64,000 nt of DNA, taken from positions 2,897,001 to 2,961,000 of the forward strand of contig JADJWA010000001.1 of the NCBI GenBank assembly GCA_016716605.1, read 5' to 3'. Origin of the DNA: Flavobacteriales bacterium. Lineage in GTDB: Bacteria; Bacteroidota; Bacteroidia; Flavobacteriales_F; PHOS-HE28. The notes below the pieces were generated by a model. The model searched no databases. It worked only from the letters and a program-made list of their open reading frames with translations, and was not told the origin of the DNA. Shown here in pieces: positions 1 through 8,778 of the stretch. The translations under genes and the position numbers were made by a program. Each line of letters starts with the position of its first letter. Position 1 is the stretch's first letter.

Positions 1-614
1 AGTTGCTTGTCCACGCCGCCGCTCCCCAGGTTGTATGCGGCGGCGGCTAAAGCCCAGTTGCCATGCTTCTCATACGATTTCTTCAAGTACCGGCATGCGG
101 CTACGGTGCTCTTCTCCACATGGTAGCGCTCATCCACCTCTCCATTCACCTCGAGCCCGTGCGCTTGGGCGGTCTCCTTCATGAATTGCCAGTAACCGGT
201 GGCGCCCATAGGTGAAACGGCATTGGTGAAATTGCTCTCCACCAGCGCCAGGAACTTCATGTCATCGGGAACGCCTTCGCGGCGCAGCACTTCCTCGATC
301 AGCGGGAACCAGCGGTTGGCGCGTTTGTGGGCCAGCAGGGTGTTGCTCTGCCAATAGGTGTTCACGAGCAGCTCGCGATCGAGGCGCTCACGCACATCGA
401 TCCGATCCATGGGCACCGGCTCGCCGCAGAAGCTCACCTGCGCCGGCAGGGTGAGGCTGAATACCTGGTAGCCGTTGTTGAAGCGCTGCCGGTGGTCCAG
501 GTCCGTGCCTTCGTTGCTCGCTGAAGACATGAGGACATTGCTGGCCAAGGATGCCGCTATCATCAGCAGCAATAGGCCCATGGCACGGGCGATCAGTGAG
601 AGCGGGGTTTTCAT
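1..614 (-). CDS. Lytic transglycosylase (SLT family 1), C-terminus outside window
   Basis: Only the first 204 or so residues are present; the gene runs off the left edge. I translated it from the ATG at 614, which overlaps the stop of the preceding WecA-like gene as ATGA, so the two are coupled. Residues 8-25 form a hydrophobic signal or anchor. The SLT lysozyme-like domain starts near residue 100 and shows ALVESNF, with Glu126 as the expected catalytic acid, then GATGYWQFM and AAAAYNLG, all typical of MltD/Slt35-type enzymes. These cleave peptidoglycan glycan strands in the periplasm, leaving 1,6-anhydro-MurNAc ends. Whether LysM repeats follow cannot be seen. Its place after polysaccharide genes may be chance. 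Confidence 0.85.
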   Translation of the reverse strand, partial: MKTPLSLIARAMGLLLLMIAASLASNVLMSSASNEGTDLDHRQRFNNGYQVFSLTLPAQVSFCGEPVPMDRIDVRERLDRELLVNTYWQSNTLLAHKRANRWFPLIEEVLRREGVPDDMKFLALVESNFTNAVSPMGATGYWQFMKETAQAHGLEVNGEVDERYHVEKSTVAACRYLKKSYEKHGNWALAAAAYNLGSGGVDKQ

Positions 615-1690
615 GCGCCGGGCTTGGTGCGATGGGTGATCGTGAACAGGCTGCAGAAGACGAGCAGGCCGTATGAAACGAACAGCACCGTATGCAGGTT
701 CTCCCACACGGCGATGAAACGGGCGATGGAGAATGCCAGGAATGCATTCACCAAGCTGAGCCCGATGAATACCAAGGCCACCTGCCCGTCGCTCAACCCC
801 AGGTAGCTCAGGTGGTGCGTCGTATGGTCACGCCCACCCACGAACGGACTATGGCCGCGCATGATCCGGTTGATGGTGACCGTGGCGGTATCGGCGATGG
901 GGAGCAGGAATACGATCAAGGGCATGAGCATCTGGCGCGCAGGCTCCCATGCGCCGGAAGGCGATGGAGCGTTCCAGAAGAAGCGGATGCCCACGAAGGC
1001 GATGAGCACGCCGATGAACTGGCTGCCCGTATCGCCCATGAACATGCGCGACGGATTCCAGTTGTAGAAGAGGAAGCCGGCCAGTGCGGCCATGGTTCCC
1101 ACCAGGAGCACCATGTACACCGGATCCATGGTATCGGTGCCGATCATCACCACCACAGCGGCGGATAGGATGGCAATGCTGACCGAGGTGGCCACGGCAT
1201 CCATGTTGTCGAGCATGTTGATGGAATTCATCATGCCCACGACCCAGAAGAGCGTCAGTGCGATGTTCGCCCAGCGCGCTTCGAAGAGGTCGATGCTGGT
1301 CCCGCTGGCCACGAGGATGGCTCCGCAGGCGATCTGCACGATGAACTTGAGCACCGGCCGGGTATTGTAGGCGTCATCGGCCAGGCCCATGAGGAAGCCG
1401 AGGGAGGTGGCGGCCAGCAGCCCCAGGAGCTCGGGCCGCAGCACGGTCACTTCGCCGGGGAAGAGCACCCCATGCAAGGTGAAGCAGGCCAGGAACAGGA
1501 TGTAGAACCCGATGCCGCCGAACGCCGGCTTGTGGCTCGCGCTCCAGCGCTCGAGCATCTCATCCTTCTCGCGCATGCCCAGGGTCCGGGCGAAGCGCAT
1601 GAAGAGCGAGTTGACCAGCAGGCTGAAGACCAACGCCGCGAAGAACAGGCCGGAGTAGATGAGGAAGAGCTGCGCGCCGCTGTAGGTCAT
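611..1690 (-). CDS. Undecaprenyl-phosphate GlcNAc-1-phosphate transferase, WecA/TagO/MraY family
   Basis: Polytopic membrane protein of 359 residues. It transfers a sugar-1-phosphate from a UDP-sugar to undecaprenyl phosphate, the first step of a lipid-linked glycan. Family motifs are visible: the Asp pair in LADDAYNTRP, NMLDNMDA, GDTGSQF and the His-rich loop GGRDHTTHHL on the cytoplasmic face. Length and the many hydrophobic helices fit WecA or TagO rather than MraY proper. I start it at the ATG at 1690 because the longer reading at 1708 begins with TTG and overlaps rfbC. It lies 7 bp after rfbC and overlaps the next gene by 4 bp, so it belongs to the polysaccharide operon. The exact sugar cannot be told. 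Confidence 0.85.
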   Translation of the reverse strand: MTYSGAQLFLIYSGLFFAALVFSLLVNSLFMRFARTLGMREKDEMLERWSASHKPAFGGIGFYILFLACFTLHGVLFPGEVTVLRPELLGLLAATSLGFLMGLADDAYNTRPVLKFIVQIACGAILVASGTSIDLFEARWANIALTLFWVVGMMNSINMLDNMDAVATSVSIAILSAAVVVMIGTDTMDPVYMVLLVGTMAALAGFLFYNWNPSRMFMGDTGSQFIGVLIAFVGIRFFWNAPSPSGAWEPARQMLMPLIVFLLPIADTATVTINRIMRGHSPFVGGRDHTTHHLSYLGLSDGQVALVFIGLSLVNAFLAFSIARFIAVWENLHTVLFVSYGLLVFCSLFTITHRTKPGA

Positions 1691-1697
1691 GGCGCGG

Positions 1698-2246
1698 TCA
1701 CTTGGCAAGATGCCAGGGCCCGTCGAAGGCGAAGCCCGCGCGGTCCTTCTCGCTCACGATAGGCGAAGCGATCCCCCAGTCGATCCCCAGCGCAGGATCA
1801 TCCCATCGGATGGTGCGCTCCGAGCCGGGTTGGTAATACGCCGTGCACTTGTAGTTGAAGACGGTGGCATCCTCCAAGGCCGCGAAGCCATGGGCGAAGC
1901 CAGGAGGCACCCAGAGCATCGCAGGGTCATCGGACGCCAGGCGCACCTTCACGTGCCGCCCGTAGGTCGGGCTCTCCGGGCGGATGTCCACGCACACATC
2001 CATCGCCGCTCCGCGCGAGACCCGCACGAGCTTGCCCTGTGCATGCGGTTCAAGCTGGAAGTGCAGGCCGCGCAGCACGCCGGCGCTCGACACGCTCTCA
2101 TTGTCCTGCACGAACCGCTGCTCCCCGATGGCCTCATCCATGGCCCGTTGGCTCCAGGTCTCCATGAACGATCCGCGCTCATCGGTGAAGCGCCGGGGGC
2201 GCAGCAGCACAAGGCCGGCGATGGGGTAGGTTTCCTTGTCGATCAT
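1698..2246 (-). CDS. rfbC: dTDP-4-dehydrorhamnose 3,5-epimerase
   Basis: Cupin-fold epimerase of 182 residues, the usual length. It epimerises C3 and C5 of dTDP-4-keto-6-deoxyglucose on the path to dTDP-L-rhamnose. Seen in the sequence: an N-terminal LLRPRRFTDERGSF, the catalytic His region VLRGLHFQ, VDIRPESPTYG, and VPPGFAHGFAAL. The ATG at 2246 overlaps the wzc stop (ATGA). No rfbA, rfbB or rfbD lies in this window, so the rest of the rhamnose pathway must be elsewhere, or the enzyme makes another deoxysugar. Its place between the exporter and the initiating transferase suggests rhamnose or a related sugar in the exported polymer. Confidence 0.92.
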   Translation of the reverse strand: MIDKETYPIAGLVLLRPRRFTDERGSFMETWSQRAMDEAIGEQRFVQDNESVSSAGVLRGLHFQLEPHAQGKLVRVSRGAAMDVCVDIRPESPTYGRHVKVRLASDDPAMLWVPPGFAHGFAALEDATVFNYKCTAYYQPGSERTIRWDDPALGIDWGIASPIVSEKDRAGFAFDGPWHLAK

Positions 2247-4711
2247 GATCGCCCGAAGAGGTTGGCCAGGAAACCGGCCTTGCCGCGCTTGCTGGAGGGC
2301 CTTTCCTCGTAGTAGCCGCCCGCATACCCGCTGCCGTACCCATAGCCATAGCCGTAACCATAGCCGTAGCCGTAGTTGTAGCCGTAGCGGTTGCGGTCCA
2401 CGTCAACGCCATTGAGCACGCAGCTCAGTCGCTTGATGCTGTTCTCGTTGATCAATCGGTCCACGTTCTGCACGAAGTGCTTCTTGCTGTAGTCGCTGCG
2501 GAAGATGTAGATGGGGTAATCGGCCAGTTGGATCATGGGGATGCCGTCGGTGACGAGCCCAACCGGCGGATTATCGAGCAGCACCACATCGTAGCGCTGC
2601 TTGAGCTCGGCGATCACCTCGAGCATGCGCGGACTGATGATGAGCTCCGAGGGGTTGGGCGGGATGGGCCCGGCAGTGATGTAATCGAGGCCCTCGAGGT
2701 TGCTCTTTCGGATGCAGTCATCAAGGCTGTCCTTCCCGATCAGAACGGTGCTCATCCCGCGCGCATTGTCCACGTCGAAGCCCAAGTGGATCTTGGGTTT
2801 GCGCATGTCCAGGTCGAGGATGATCACCCGCTTGCCGCTGTACGAGATGATGCCGGCCAGGTTCATCGCCACGAAGGTCTTGCCCTCGCCGGAGATGGTG
2901 CTGGTGATGGCCACCACCTTCGGCCCTGCCGTGTTGTCCACGAACTGCATGTTGGTGCGCACCGTCCGGAAGGCCTCCGCGATCAGGCTCTTGGGGTTCT
3001 TGTCGATCAGCAGCTCGGAGACCGGGATGTCATACTTGTATTTGGGCACCATGCCCAGGATGCCGATGCTGGCGTGGCTCAGCTTGGCCACGTCATTGAG
3101 CGTGGTGATGTTGTCGTGCAGGATATAGCGGATCAGCAGGATCACCAGGCAGAGTATGATGCCCGCCATGAGGTATGAGGCGATCACCACTTCCTTGTTC
3201 GGCGATACGGGTGAGGCGGAGAGCGCGGCGCTCTGCAGGATCCTGTTCTGCGGCACGAAGCCGGCTTTGCTGATGCGGTACTCCACCTCTTTCTCGAGCA
3301 GAAGCATGTAGTACTTCTGGTTGATGCTGAAGACGCGCTCCACGCGGCTGTACTCGATCTCCTTCTCGGGCAGCACCCTGAACTTCCCATCGAGTATGCC
3401 CAGTTGGCGGCTCAGGTCGGCGCGCTGCTGCTCGGCGCTCTCACGCAGCCTCCTCACGGTCTCCAGCAGAACGCGCTTCTGCACCCGGATGCGCTCTTCT
3501 GCGGCAGCCAGTCCGGGGTGGCGGCCGGTGGCATCCTCTTGGATCAGGTCGCGCTTCTCGATCAGCTGCTGGAGGTCACGCAGCGGCATGCTCAGGGTCG
3601 ATTCGTACTTGGTGCCCAGCAGCAGCGGCAGCAGGTCCTGCGCGCTGATGTCGCTCCCATCGCCGCCGCTGGACTTCTCCATCGCCTTCAGCAGCTCCAC
3701 GTCCAGGGTATGGCGCACCAGCTCGTCCTCGTACGTGTTCGATCGCTCCAGGAGCAGCGGGGCCAACGATCCCATGTCACTCACGCGGTTCTCGCTCTGC
3801 AGGCCCTGCATCACCAGCTCCGAGTCCCGCAGCTCCTTGTAAGCCGTGTCCTTCTGCGAGCGGATGAAGCTGATCACGCTGGCGGCGCTGCTGCTCTGGC
3901 GCTGCACATCGTAGTCGATGAAGGTCTCGGCGAGCGACTGGGCCAGGTCCCGGGCCACGTAAGGGTTGGGGTCGCGGCACGTGATGTCAACCACTTTGGT
4001 AGCGTAATCGAGCGAGGTGAGCCACACCTGGCCGGCGTACTTCTCCACCAGCCGGTCGGGGCTGTTGATCTTGAAGTAGAAGGTGGACTTCGCATCGGGA
4101 TCGCTCAGGATCGGCGTGTCGCTCACATCGATGAACGCGGAGAAGTGCGGCATGGACACCAGGCCCCCGCGCGGGAAGGCATCGGTGAAGGTGCGCCCGC
4201 CGGCGGTGTAGGTGAGGGCCACTTCATCCGGCTTGGTGAAATCCAGGAACACGGGCTGGTCGAGAACGATGTTGTCGGCCACCACCAGGTCGCGCAGCTT
4301 GAAGAAGGAGTGCACGTAGTACTCCTCCGTGAGGATCTGCCCCTTGTTGAAGTAGCTAACGCGCAGCGGCAGCCGGTCGAGTGCCATGCCCAGGAAGAAG
4401 CGGCTGCGCATGAATTCGAGGTCCACGGCGAAGTTCTGCTCCTCCATGAAGCTGTTCATGAGCAGCACCTGCTTGGCCTGGTTGCTGCCGCCCAGCTGCA
4501 ATTGCGACTTCGATTCATGGATGGGCACGGTATAGCGCAGGTACAAGGCCGCCGAGGCTCCGGCCATCATCAGCACGAGCACCACCCAAGGCATGCTCCG
4601 GCGCAGGATGTAGATGAAGAGGCCTAGGTCGAACTCGTTGCTGAAGTTCGTGATCCGCTGCCTGTAGCTCTCGAAGCTTACCGCACGGCTGGTGACCTCT
4701 TCTGCGACCAT
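2243..4711 (-). CDS. wzc: Polysaccharide co-polymerase with BY-kinase domain (Wzc-like)
   Basis: 822-residue inner-membrane protein that controls chain length and export of a surface polysaccharide. It has an N-terminal Wzz-type transmembrane helix near residue 40, a long periplasmic part rich in coiled coil (about 260-480), a second membrane helix near 520, and a cytoplasmic bacterial tyrosine kinase domain. The kinase shows Walker A SGEGKT near residue 605, Walker A' IILDLDMRKPK and Walker B VVLLDNPPVG. The C-terminus carries an extreme Tyr-Gly cluster (about residues 770-805), the place where these kinases autophosphorylate. It sits 11 bp after wza and overlaps rfbC, the normal Wza-Wzc arrangement. 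Confidence 0.93.
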   Translation of the reverse strand: MVAEEVTSRAVSFESYRQRITNFSNEFDLGLFIYILRRSMPWVVLVLMMAGASAALYLRYTVPIHESKSQLQLGGSNQAKQVLLMNSFMEEQNFAVDLEFMRSRFFLGMALDRLPLRVSYFNKGQILTEEYYVHSFFKLRDLVVADNIVLDQPVFLDFTKPDEVALTYTAGGRTFTDAFPRGGLVSMPHFSAFIDVSDTPILSDPDAKSTFYFKINSPDRLVEKYAGQVWLTSLDYATKVVDITCRDPNPYVARDLAQSLAETFIDYDVQRQSSSAASVISFIRSQKDTAYKELRDSELVMQGLQSENRVSDMGSLAPLLLERSNTYEDELVRHTLDVELLKAMEKSSGGDGSDISAQDLLPLLLGTKYESTLSMPLRDLQQLIEKRDLIQEDATGRHPGLAAAEERIRVQKRVLLETVRRLRESAEQQRADLSRQLGILDGKFRVLPEKEIEYSRVERVFSINQKYYMLLLEKEVEYRISKAGFVPQNRILQSAALSASPVSPNKEVVIASYLMAGIILCLVILLIRYILHDNITTLNDVAKLSHASIGILGMVPKYKYDIPVSELLIDKNPKSLIAEAFRTVRTNMQFVDNTAGPKVVAITSTISGEGKTFVAMNLAGIISYSGKRVIILDLDMRKPKIHLGFDVDNARGMSTVLIGKDSLDDCIRKSNLEGLDYITAGPIPPNPSELIISPRMLEVIAELKQRYDVVLLDNPPVGLVTDGIPMIQLADYPIYIFRSDYSKKHFVQNVDRLINENSIKRLSCVLNGVDVDRNRYGYNYGYGYGYGYGYGYGSGYAGGYYEERPSSKRGKAGFLANLFGRS

Positions 4712-4722
4712 CAGCGCTGCGC

Positions 4723-5505
4723 TTATCGGGCGAATCCGCGCACCACGCCGATCACGAGCACGATGCTGGTGAGCAGGGTGATGATGGGGGTGAGGTCCTG
4801 CAGCGCTTCCCGCACCAGTTCGGGGTTGGGCTGCACGTAAACGATGTCATCGCCTTGCAGCACGATGTCCGCATACCGCAGGCCATCAATGTCCGATAGA
4901 TCGAACTCATGCACCGCTCGGCCACCATCCTCCTTCAACCGGAAGAGCTTGACGCGCCGCGCATCGCCGCGCTTGGCCAAACCGCCAGCCATGGCCAGGG
5001 CTTCCATGAGCGTGGTGTTGTTGTTCTCCAGCGGGATCACCCGGGCATCGCCTCCGCCGCCGGGGAAGACCACCACCCGGCGGTTGACCACCAGCAACTG
5101 CACATAAGGCCTCTGGTAGTACACGGCATAGCGCTCTTCCATGTATGCCTCTGCCTCACGGAGCGTGTAGCCTGAGAGCTGCACGCGGCCGAGCAGCGGG
5201 AGCTTGCATTGCCCGTCGCTCTCGAGCACGTAGTTGAAGCTGATGCGGTTCAGGAAGGCCGCCTCGCGCGTGCCGCCCTCGCTCACCAGGTCGATCATCT
5301 TGAAGCCGTCGTTCGCGAAGAGCCGGAATTGGACCACATCGTTCGGCTGCAGCCGCACCCGGCGCGAGGCGTCGCCGGTATCACGGAACGCCTCGTACTG
5401 GTGATCCAGCGGCGTCTTGAACATGATGTCCCGGTTGATGGTGCAGCCCGTGGCCAGCACGGCCGCTGCCACGGCGCCCCCAAGGGCTCGGAGTGAAATG
5501 CGCAT
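4723..5505 (-). CDS. wza: Outer-membrane polysaccharide export lipoprotein (Wza-like)
   Basis: 260-residue lipoprotein of the polysaccharide export family. The ATG at 5505 starts a signal peptide ending in the lipobox LATGC; a longer in-frame reading to 5532 would spoil it. The Poly_export domain follows (LQPNDVVQFRLF, FNYVLESDGQCKLPLLGRVQLSGYTLREAE), then a SLBB-like segment (VIPLENNNTTLMEALAMAGG) and a C-terminal hydrophobic helix ending RGFAR. It should form the outer-membrane channel working with the Wzc-like protein encoded immediately downstream. A TACATTTG box lies only 8-15 nt before the start codon. Confidence 0.92.
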   Translation of the reverse strand: MRISLRALGGAVAAAVLATGCTINRDIMFKTPLDHQYEAFRDTGDASRRVRLQPNDVVQFRLFANDGFKMIDLVSEGGTREAAFLNRISFNYVLESDGQCKLPLLGRVQLSGYTLREAEAYMEERYAVYYQRPYVQLLVVNRRVVVFPGGGGDARVIPLENNNTTLMEALAMAGGLAKRGDARRVKLFRLKEDGGRAVHEFDLSDIDGLRYADIVLQGDDIVYVQPNPELVREALQDLTPIITLLTSIVLVIGVVRGFAR

Positions 5506-5512
5506 GTGCGGC

Positions 5513-5520
5513 CAAATGTA
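5513..5520 (-). promoter_or_regulatory. Possible Bacteroidota -7 promoter box before wza
   Basis: Read on the minus strand this is TACATTTG, an exact match to the Bacteroidota -7 consensus TAnnTTTG, ending 8 nt before the wza start codon. That would give a nearly leaderless mRNA. I do not see a clear -33 TTTG partner, so it may be only an internal promoter of the asnB-GT4-wza operon. Confidence 0.35.
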
Positions 5521-5540
5521 GCGATCGGCCATCGGTGCCT

Positions 5541-6767
5541 CTAGGCCAGGAGCTCGCGGTAGAGCCGCGCGGTGTCGTTCACCAAGCGGGTGAAGTGGTA
5601 CCGCTCGCGCACGAAGTCCCAGCCGCCCTGCCCCATGCGGTGCCGAAGGCTCTCGCTCCGGGCCAGGCGCTCCAAGGCATCGGCAAGGCCGTCGGCATCG
5701 CCCGAGGGGCAGAGCAGCGCCGTTTTCCCGGCGCTCACGATGTTGCGGATGCCGCCCACATCGGTGCTCACCACAGGCCGGTTGCTCGCCTGCGCTTCGA
5801 TCAGGCTCACCGGAGTGCCCTCGTTCAGGCTGGTGAGCATGGCGATGTCGAGCCCGGCGTTCACGATGTCCACCTCCTTGATCCAGCTCGTGAAGGTCAC
5901 TTCGGCCGGCTTCACCATGGGCTTGCCGTTCACGCCGTGCCCGAAGGGATGCCCGTTGAAGTAGGGACCGTTGGCTTGGCTCAGGCCGCGCCGCGCGGTC
6001 TCCGCCTGCAGGCGCTCTCGCTCCTCGCCATCGCCCACGATGAAGGCGCGCAGTTTCAGGCCGGAGCGTTCCCGCACCCGCGCGACCACATCCAGGAAGA
6101 GGTCGTGGTTCTTGATCGGCACTAGGCGGCCCACGATGCCCACGGCGATTTCGTCCGCAGCCACCCCATACACGTGCCGGAAGAGCGACCGCTTGCGCTC
6201 CTGCTCCACCTGGAAGGGCATCAGGTCGAAGCCCAAGGGGATCACTTCCACTTTTGAGCCATCGCAGATGCGGTGCTCATCCACCAGTTCCTCGCGCTGC
6301 CGGTCGCTGATCGCGATGATCCGATGGGTCCGCTTCGCCAGGAAGCGCTCAATGCTCTTGTAGAGCGCGGTGCGCACAGGGCCGAAATAGCTGTGGAACA
6401 CATGCCCGTGGAAGGTATGCACGATGCCTCTCACGCCGAGGTCAGCGGCGGCCATGCGGCCCACGGCACCAGCTTTGGCCGCATGCGTGTGCACGATATC
6501 GGGCTTGAAGTCCTTGATCACCTGCTTGATCCGGCGGTAGGCGCTACGGTCGCGCCAAGGCGCCACCTCGCGCTGGAGTTCCGGGAGGATCATGGGCTCC
6601 ACGCCCAGGCTCCGGGTGATGTGATGGCTGGCGGCCTCGCTGAATTCCTGGCTGCCGCCCACCAGCAGGGTCTCGAACTCCGGTGCCATGTACCGCGTGA
6701 GGTAGGCCGCGTTGTGCGTGGGGCCACCCAGGTTGAAGCGGTTGAGGATCTGGAGTACGCGGGGCAT
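5541..6767 (-). CDS. Glycosyltransferase family 4 (GT-B fold)
   Basis: 408-residue retaining glycosyltransferase. The ATG at 6767 gives MPRVLQILNRFNLGGPTH, the usual N-terminal beta-strand plus glycine loop; the longer reading would run into asnB. The C-terminal nucleotide-sugar domain carries VGRLVPIKNHDLFLD and the EX7E-type segment LNEGTPVSLIEAQASNRPVV, followed by STDVGGI. It probably adds one sugar to the lipid-linked repeat unit in the cytoplasm. Donor and acceptor cannot be told from sequence. It sits 26 bp after asnB and 35 bp before wza, on the same strand. Confidence 0.88.
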   Translation of the reverse strand: MPRVLQILNRFNLGGPTHNAAYLTRYMAPEFETLLVGGSQEFSEAASHHITRSLGVEPMILPELQREVAPWRDRSAYRRIKQVIKDFKPDIVHTHAAKAGAVGRMAAADLGVRGIVHTFHGHVFHSYFGPVRTALYKSIERFLAKRTHRIIAISDRQREELVDEHRICDGSKVEVIPLGFDLMPFQVEQERKRSLFRHVYGVAADEIAVGIVGRLVPIKNHDLFLDVVARVRERSGLKLRAFIVGDGEERERLQAETARRGLSQANGPYFNGHPFGHGVNGKPMVKPAEVTFTSWIKEVDIVNAGLDIAMLTSLNEGTPVSLIEAQASNRPVVSTDVGGIRNIVSAGKTALLCPSGDADGLADALERLARSESLRHRMGQGGWDFVRERYHFTRLVNDTARLYRELLA

Positions 6768-6793
6768 TGCGGTCGGCGAAAGTAACCCGGCTG

Positions 6794-8683
6794 TCAGATG
6801 GAGGAGGCTTTGATCCGCCTCGTTTTCCACCACGCCATGAAGACGAGCAGGGCATGCACGGTTGCCTGTGCATCGCCGGGCGATGGGGATCGCAGGCGCT
6901 GCATGATCTCATGCACCGATTCCGCATCGAAGCCGGCTTCGCGCAGATCGCCGGAACTGAGCAGCTCGTGCTGCAAGGGCCGCAAGGGTCCCAGCAGCAA
7001 GGCGCGCATGGGCACTTCGAATCCTTGCTTGCGGCGCTTGATGATCGCGGTTGGCAACCGATCCGCGAACGCTTCGCGCAGGATCGCTTTGCCCAGGCCG
7101 CGCCGCAATTTCATTTCCGCCGGCAGCGCGAGCGCAAACTCCGCCACGCGGTGATCGAGGAAGGGCGTCCGCACCTCGAGGCCGTGGGCCATGCTGGTGA
7201 GATCCACCTTGTTCAGCATGTCGTTGGGCAGCACGGTCAGCATATCGGCGAGGAGGAAGCCGTTCATGCCTTCGAGCTGACTCACGCCACGCGCCAGGTG
7301 ATCCGCGCGCGCGTCCAAGGGTATCGGGAAGACCGGTTGGGGCACAAGCCGGTCCGCATCGCGATCCGGATCCCGATCCGCCAGCCTCAGCCAGCGCTGC
7401 TCGGGGGATCCACCAGCATGGGTCGCGAAGCGGTGCAGCATCCGGAAGGCATCCGTGAGGCGGTTATTTCGAGACTTCGGCAACAATCGCCACAAGGGCC
7501 GTAGCGCGATCACGGCCTTGTCAATGACCGATGGATCCATGAGCCGCAATTGCGCCTGGTGCTTGCGGTAGCCGCCGAAGAGCTCATCGGCGCCGTCGCC
7601 GCTCAGGGCCACGGTGACCTGCTTGCGTGCCTCGCGGGCCAGGATGAAGGCGGGCAGCGCGCTGCTGTCGGCGAAGGGCTCGTCGATGCAGCCGAGGAAG
7701 TCCGTGTACGCCTCGGCCAGGTCATCGGTGGTGAGGCGGATGCTGGTGTGCTCAGTCCCGATGTGCCGCGCGGCTTCTTCGGCGAAGCGGGTCTCGTCGA
7801 AATATGGCGCATCAGCGTAGCCGATGCTGAAGGTGCGCAAACCCTTCCGATGGCCTGCGGCCAATGCGCATACGATGCTGCTATCGAGCCCGCCGCTGAG
7901 GAAGGCGCCAATGGGCACATCGCTGTTCAGGCGCTGCCGAACGGAATCGTCGAGCAGTTCTTGGAGCCGGCCTTTTGGATCGGAACTCGCTTCGGTTCGC
8001 TTAGCGGCCCTAACCGCATCGTACCAACGGCTCCGCTCAACGCCCTTCGCGCTCACACGGAGCAGTTCGCCAGGCTCCAGTTTCCGCAGCTCCTTCAGCG
8101 CGCTCCATGGCGCTGGGATGTAATGGTAGGTGAAGTACTGGTGCACGCTCTGCGGATCGACCTCGCCAGTCGCGCCCAAGGCCTCCAAGGCCCTCAACTC
8201 ACTGGCGAAGAGCAAGCGGCCATCTTGCTCGCAGTACCAGAGCGGCTTCTCGCCGAAGCGGTCGCGCGCGAGCAGCAATTCATCCTTATCCGCATCGTGG
8301 ATGGCCAATGCGAAGAAGCCGTTGATCTCATGCAGGATGCCCTCGCCCTTCAGCGTGAAGAGCCGAAGCACCACCTCCGTATCACTCTGACTGCGGAAGC
8401 GGTGTCCTGCAGCTTCTAGCTGAGCGCGCAGTTCCTGGTAGTTGAAGGCTTCACCGTTGAAGGCTATCGTGAAGCGCCTGCCATCATCGGTGAAGGGCTG
8501 GTGCGCCGCCGGGCTGGTGTCGATGACGCTCAGCCGGCGATGGCCCAGCACCGTGCGTCCGCTGCGATAGACGCCTTCATCATCGGGGCCGCGGTGCGCG
8601 AGGCAGCGCAAGGCCGTTTCGATGCGGTCAACGGAGGGCGGTCGGCTGGGATCGAACTGGTATGAACCGGCGATGCCGCACAT
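6794..8683 (-). CDS. asnB: Glutamine-dependent asparagine synthase, type found in polysaccharide clusters
   Basis: 629 residues. The start is set at the ATG at 8683 because Cys2 of MCGIAG must be the N-terminal nucleophile of the glutaminase domain after Met removal; upstream in-frame codons are ruled out. The N-terminal Ntn domain shows LAHRGPDDEG and AFNGEAFNYQELR; the C-terminal synthetase domain shows the PP-loop FLSGGLDSS and SGDGADELFGGY. It converts Asp, Gln and ATP to Asn, or amidates a sugar acid, since such paralogs are frequent in exopolysaccharide loci. It is the first gene of the minus-strand polysaccharide operon, behind a hairpin that separates it from lpd. Confidence 0.92.
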   Translation of the reverse strand: MCGIAGSYQFDPSRPPSVDRIETALRCLAHRGPDDEGVYRSGRTVLGHRRLSVIDTSPAAHQPFTDDGRRFTIAFNGEAFNYQELRAQLEAAGHRFRSQSDTEVVLRLFTLKGEGILHEINGFFALAIHDADKDELLLARDRFGEKPLWYCEQDGRLLFASELRALEALGATGEVDPQSVHQYFTYHYIPAPWSALKELRKLEPGELLRVSAKGVERSRWYDAVRAAKRTEASSDPKGRLQELLDDSVRQRLNSDVPIGAFLSGGLDSSIVCALAAGHRKGLRTFSIGYADAPYFDETRFAEEAARHIGTEHTSIRLTTDDLAEAYTDFLGCIDEPFADSSALPAFILAREARKQVTVALSGDGADELFGGYRKHQAQLRLMDPSVIDKAVIALRPLWRLLPKSRNNRLTDAFRMLHRFATHAGGSPEQRWLRLADRDPDRDADRLVPQPVFPIPLDARADHLARGVSQLEGMNGFLLADMLTVLPNDMLNKVDLTSMAHGLEVRTPFLDHRVAEFALALPAEMKLRRGLGKAILREAFADRLPTAIIKRRKQGFEVPMRALLLGPLRPLQHELLSSGDLREAGFDAESVHEIMQRLRSPSPGDAQATVHALLVFMAWWKTRRIKASSI

Positions 8684-8732
8684 GCTATTCCGCTGAACGC
8701 AAATGTCGGCGCATGGTGGCCGGTCCCACCAT

Positions 8733-8778
8733 GGATCCACCTTTCGGGTCGGACATGTCCGACCCCTACAGGTGGATC
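8733..8778. terminator. Long inverted repeat after lpd, probable terminator or mobile palindrome
   Basis: A perfect 20-bp palindrome (8746-8765, GGGTCGGACA then its complement) is nested inside a second pair of complementary 9-base arms, GATCCACCT at 8733-8741 and AGGTGGATC at 8770-8778. The outer right arm overlaps the last codons of lpd. Both flanking genes read leftwards, so it could end the lpd transcript before asnB. No clear T-run follows, so it may instead be one copy of a dispersed palindromic repeat. Confidence 0.55.

Noticed and set aside
3404..4627. 407-codon plus-strand frame antisense to wzc
   Set aside because: Shadow of the Wzc gene, with low-complexity composition and no motif.
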